Below are positions 6,522-8,243 of a stretch of DNA of 8,243 nt, piece after piece; the first letter of the stretch is position 1, and every line of letters begins with the position of its first letter. Position numbers and translations under genes: made by a program. The stretch comes from Spirochaetota bacterium (GTDB lineage: Bacteria; Spirochaetota; GWE2-31-10; MWDO01), in assembly GCA_017998755.1 (NCBI GenBank), contig JAGOCL010000102.1, forward strand, positions 1 to 8,243, in the 5' to 3' direction. The notes beneath the pieces are model-generated. The model was given only the letters and a program-made list of their open reading frames with translations, did not search any database and was not told the origin of the DNA.

Positions 6522-7757
6522 TTATTTTTTAAAAACCCCTTTGATATACAGATCGTTTCTTTTACTGAGATCTATCATTTCGCCTTCCGTCGCGCTATTT
6601 GAATTTAAAATAATTGTTCTAATAATAGGCCTCATCGCTACTCCCGAGGTGCCTATTACCTTAGCCGGAATACCGTTTGACAGTTGAATCAAACTACCGA
6701 CCGGATAAAAAGAAATATTTTTAACAAGTTCTTTTAAAATAGCCGGATCGTACGCCGTCCCTCCGCTTTTTAATAGATCTTGAACGGCGTCTTTTGCGTG
6801 TAAGGGGTCCTTAAAAGGTTTATCGGCGATAGCGGCGCAATAAGCGTCGACTACCGCTATTATTTTGGCTATTTCGGTAATTTTATCTGCCGATACTCTG
6901 TTAGGATATCCTTTCCCATCTATTCTCTCATGATGCTGAAGCGAACCTGACGCAATAATAACGGAATAATTTATCTCTTTTAAATACTTAAATCCGATGA
7001 TTGTATGATTTTGAACGACCGTTAATTCCTCTTTAGTCAAAGGTCCGTTTTTTTGTAGAATTGGCTTTGGTATTTTTATCATACCGAGATCGTGAAATAA
7101 AGTCGCAATTGCCAGATTTGAGGCGGCGTAGTCGATTAAATTCATTGATTCGGCTAAAATAAAAGATAGTATGGTGGTTTCTATTGTTTTTGTGTAAATA
7201 TAGGATATTCCTTCAATAGGTCTGCCAAACATCATTAGCGCGTCGTTCTTGTTAAAAGCGATAGTTTGTTTTATCTCTTTCAAAAGTCCCATAACTTTTT
7301 CTTTATCAAGAGTTTTTTTTGAGACTATATCGTTAAAAAAATTTACCGTCATCAAGATCCATTTTTTGTAAGCGTCTTTAAAAAATTCGTTAACGTTTGT
7401 TATTATCGATTCGTTTTGCGCAGAGGATTTTACCTCCGAGTTTGAAGAATTAATTTTATCTTTTTCGTTAGTTTTATCAGAACTGCTCTGAGAAACTTTT
7501 TCGGAGCTCTCAGATTCATTATTATCAAATAAATCCTCAAGAAGTTTATTTATTCCTTCCTTAGGAATTTCGTTTTTTTCAACTTTGAGAAGGTTGCCGT
7601 TTGTGAATACGTTCTCTACGTTCCAATTTTTCAGAATCTTAATGTGCGATTCGGAAACGGGTAAATTTTTGGGATAAAAAAATAAATTTTCGAAAATGAA
7701 TATATCTTCCGTTGAATAAGAGCCGGAATTTAAATTAGTTATCGAAACGGCGTTCAT
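6522..7757 (-). CDS. HD-GYP domain protein, c-di-GMP phosphodiesterase-like, altered metal site
   Basis: A 411-residue cytoplasmic protein with no transmembrane segment. Residues 1-60 form a short N-terminal domain resembling that of other spirochaetal HD-GYP proteins. Residues 78-118 are a Ser/Glu/Lys/Asn-rich, probably disordered linker. The HD-GYP domain covers about 185-330. HD-GYP enzymes hydrolyse cyclic di-GMP using two or three metals. Present here are His222-Asp223, His251, His275-His276 within HHERIDGKGYP (275-285), and Asp304 in AVVDAY. Two changes stand out. The position 32 residues before His222, normally a metal-binding His, is Lys190, and the Lys of HD-x-G-K is Met226 (HDLGMIKIP). 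A C-terminal tail (350-411) resembles others that follow this domain. Catalysis may therefore be altered or lost and the protein could act as a sensor (inference). AGAGGAG lies five nt before the ATG. It leads a likely operon with the MBL hydrolase. Confidence 0.9.
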   Translation of the reverse strand: MNAVSITNLNSGSYSTEDIFIFENLFFYPKNLPVSESHIKILKNWNVENVFTNGNLLKVEKNEIPKEGINKLLEDLFDNNESESSEKVSQSSSDKTNEKDKINSSNSEVKSSAQNESIITNVNEFFKDAYKKWILMTVNFFNDIVSKKTLDKEKVMGLLKEIKQTIAFNKNDALMMFGRPIEGISYIYTKTIETTILSFILAESMNLIDYAASNLAIATLFHDLGMIKIPKPILQKNGPLTKEELTVVQNHTIIGFKYLKEINYSVIIASGSLQHHERIDGKGYPNRVSADKITEIAKIIAVVDAYCAAIADKPFKDPLHAKDAVQDLLKSGGTAYDPAILKELVKNISFYPVGSLIQLSNGIPAKVIGTSGVAMRPIIRTIILNSNSATEGEMIDLSKRNDLYIKGVFKK

Positions 7758-7762
7758 AAGCT

Positions 7763-7769
7763 CTCCTCT
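7763..7769 (-). promoter_or_regulatory. Ribosome binding site of the HD-GYP gene
   Basis: On the minus strand AGAGGAG ends five nt before the ATG whose first base is 7757. This strong site supports the chosen start over any internal Met. Confidence 0.75.
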
Positions 7770-7855
7770 ATCATTAACTTCGGAAATTATATTTATTAAA
7801 TTTAAAATTTAAGTATAAATATAATACAATTTAATTAAAAAAAAAATAATAAAGA

Positions 7856-7898
7856 AAATAAAATTTAAAAATAAAGATATTTGTAATAAATTTTATTT
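7856..7898. repeat. AT-only inverted repeat, 12-bp arms
   Basis: The arm at 7856-7867 (core AAATAAAATTT) is the exact reverse complement of 7887-7898 (core AAATTTTATTT), separated by a 19-nt loop. All arm bases are A or T in a very AT-rich region, so chance is a serious alternative. On the minus strand it is followed by a T-rich tract, but no gene is seen that it would terminate. Confidence 0.4.
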
Positions 7899-7963
7899 AA
7901 AAAAACTACAATAAGATAATATTTTTCTACGTTATTTGAAGATATTTCATAATATATAGCGTA

Positions 7964-7977
7964 TGTATTAGAATACA
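7964..7977. promoter_or_regulatory. Operator-like dyad TGTATT-AG-AATACA
   Basis: Six-bp arms 7964-7969 and 7972-7977 are perfect reverse complements around AG. TGTA...TACA dyads of this size are typical of binding sites for dimeric helix-turn-helix regulators. It lies about 94 bp upstream of the lipoprotein -35 box. A functional role is inferred from form and place only. Confidence 0.3.
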
Positions 7978-7981
7978 GTTA

Positions 7982-8018
7982 TTTAAATTATATATTCTAG
8001 CTTTAAATGTATATATTC
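7982..8018. repeat. Tandem direct repeat TTTAAAT(G)TATATATTC
   Basis: TTTAAATTATATATTC (7982-7997) recurs as TTTAAATGTATATATTC (8002-8018), differing by one inserted G. The repeat period is 20-21 bp, about two helical turns, so both copies face the same side of the DNA. They end 52 bp before the lipoprotein -35 box. This fits paired regulator sites, though low complexity lowers the certainty. Confidence 0.45.
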
Positions 8019-8070
8019 ATTGTAAAACGAAAATTGTATAAAAAATATTTATTTTTTTTTCAATAATTTA

Positions 8071-8098
8071 TTGACATTTTTTTAAATAGAGGTATAAT
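8071..8098 (+). promoter_or_regulatory. Consensus sigma70 promoter of the lipoprotein gene
   Basis: TTGACA (8071-8076) and TATAAT (8093-8098) both match the consensus perfectly, with a 16-bp spacer. Just upstream, 8038-8060 is an A-run and T-run tract resembling an UP element. Transcription would start near 8105, giving a leader of about 32 nt before the ATG. Confidence 0.9.
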
Positions 8099-8122
8099 AA
8101 GATATAGTTTATTAAAAATAGT

Positions 8123-8128
8123 AAGGAG
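8123..8128 (+). promoter_or_regulatory. Strong ribosome binding site of the lipoprotein gene
   Basis: AAGGAG ends eight nt before the ATG at 8137-8139. Together with the consensus promoter it points to high expression and fixes the start codon. Confidence 0.85.
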
Positions 8129-8136
8129 AAGAAGAT

Positions 8137-8243
8137 ATGAAGAAAATTAAGAATCTTCTTATAGTATTACCGGTAGTAATCGTTATCGTTATCATGAGTT
8201 TAGTTGCTTGTCCAGTTGATCCTGTAACTACTTACAATAGTAG
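8137..8243 (+). CDS. Putative lipoprotein, N-terminal part only
   Basis: Thirty-five codons are visible before the window ends. The N-terminus is a classic lipoprotein signal: basic MKKIKN, a hydrophobic core of Leu, Ile and Val (about residues 7-20), then the lipobox LVAC with the lipidated Cys at residue 25. The mature protein would begin C-P-V-D-P-V-T-T-Y-N-S. After processing by signal peptidase II it would be membrane-anchored and exported; spirochaetes carry many such proteins at their surface or in the periplasm. Perfect promoter boxes and a strong Shine-Dalgarno site suggest abundant expression. Nothing in the visible mature part identifies a family. It is transcribed away from the HD-GYP gene, and shared regulation through the intergenic repeats is possible but unproven. 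Confidence 0.8.
   Translation, partial: MKKIKNLLIVLPVVIVIVIMSLVACPVDPVTTYNS

Larger units (their letters stand above)
7758..8136. other. Divergent AT-rich intergenic region
   Basis: These 379 bp separate the HD-GYP gene (leftward) from the lipoprotein gene (rightward). The DNA is overwhelmingly A and T, with stops in all frames and no credible ORF. It holds an AT inverted repeat (7856-7898), a TGTATT-AG-AATACA dyad (7964-7977), a tandem direct repeat (7982-8018) and the lipoprotein promoter (8071-8098). A leftward promoter is less clear: a minus-strand TATAAT at 7786-7791 has only a poor -35. No structured RNA or riboswitch was recognised. Confidence 0.6.

Noticed and set aside
7786..7791. 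Minus-strand TATAAT as promoter of the HD-GYP gene
   Set aside because: A good -10 by itself, but no acceptable -35 at 16-18 bp; such hexamers are expected by chance here.
1..8243. CRISPR arrays, IS elements, prophage or toxin-antitoxin genes
   Set aside because: None seen: no spaced identical repeats of suitable length, no transposase or integrase motifs, and the only tRNA shows no attachment-site duplication apart from the 15-nt match in carB, which is coding sequence.

Overview
This 8.2 kb window is an ordinary chromosomal stretch of a moderately AT-rich bacterium. The genes are visibly richer in GC than the intergenic DNA, which is extremely AT-rich. The best guess for the host is a spirochaete, perhaps Treponema-like. 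The reasons are the style of the HD-GYP protein (short N-terminal domain, Ser/Glu/Lys linker, HD-LGM instead of HD-IGK), the lepA sequence, and a lipoprotein with a strong promoter. This is recognition from memory, not a search, and other low-GC Gram-negative lineages remain possible. No phage, IS element, CRISPR array or other mobile element was seen.

Left part (1-2330, + strand): the last 41 codons of a membrane protein, then a small intrinsic terminator. A doubtful 60-codon ORF follows, whose end overlaps lepA. The complete lepA gene (elongation factor 4) starts at TTG. After it come an AT-only hairpin, a near-consensus promoter and a tRNA-Pro(CGG) gene ending in an eight-T run.

Middle (2336-5605, + strand): a complete, intact carB, the large subunit of carbamoyl-phosphate synthase. 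It begins 34 nt after the tRNA with no visible promoter of its own, so it is probably transcribed by read-through. No carA lies in the window.

Right part (5666-7757, - strand, converging on carB): a two-gene unit made of an HD-GYP domain protein followed 28 nt later by a metallo-beta-lactamase-fold hydrolase. Both look like metal-dependent phosphodiesterase-type enzymes. The HD-GYP protein has lost one canonical metal-binding His and the usual Lys after the HD pair. A 379-bp very AT-rich divergent region then holds a dyad, a tandem 16/17-bp direct repeat and a textbook sigma70 promoter. That promoter drives a lipoprotein gene truncated by the window end.

The genes are mostly housekeeping (translation, pyrimidine/arginine supply) plus a probable nucleotide-signalling pair. 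I found no convincing evidence of a new multi-gene system. The most interesting items are the altered HD-GYP metal site and its MBL partner, the repeats upstream of the lipoprotein, the tRNA-to-carB transcription arrangement, and a 15-nt copy of the tRNA-Pro anticodon arm inside the start of carB.
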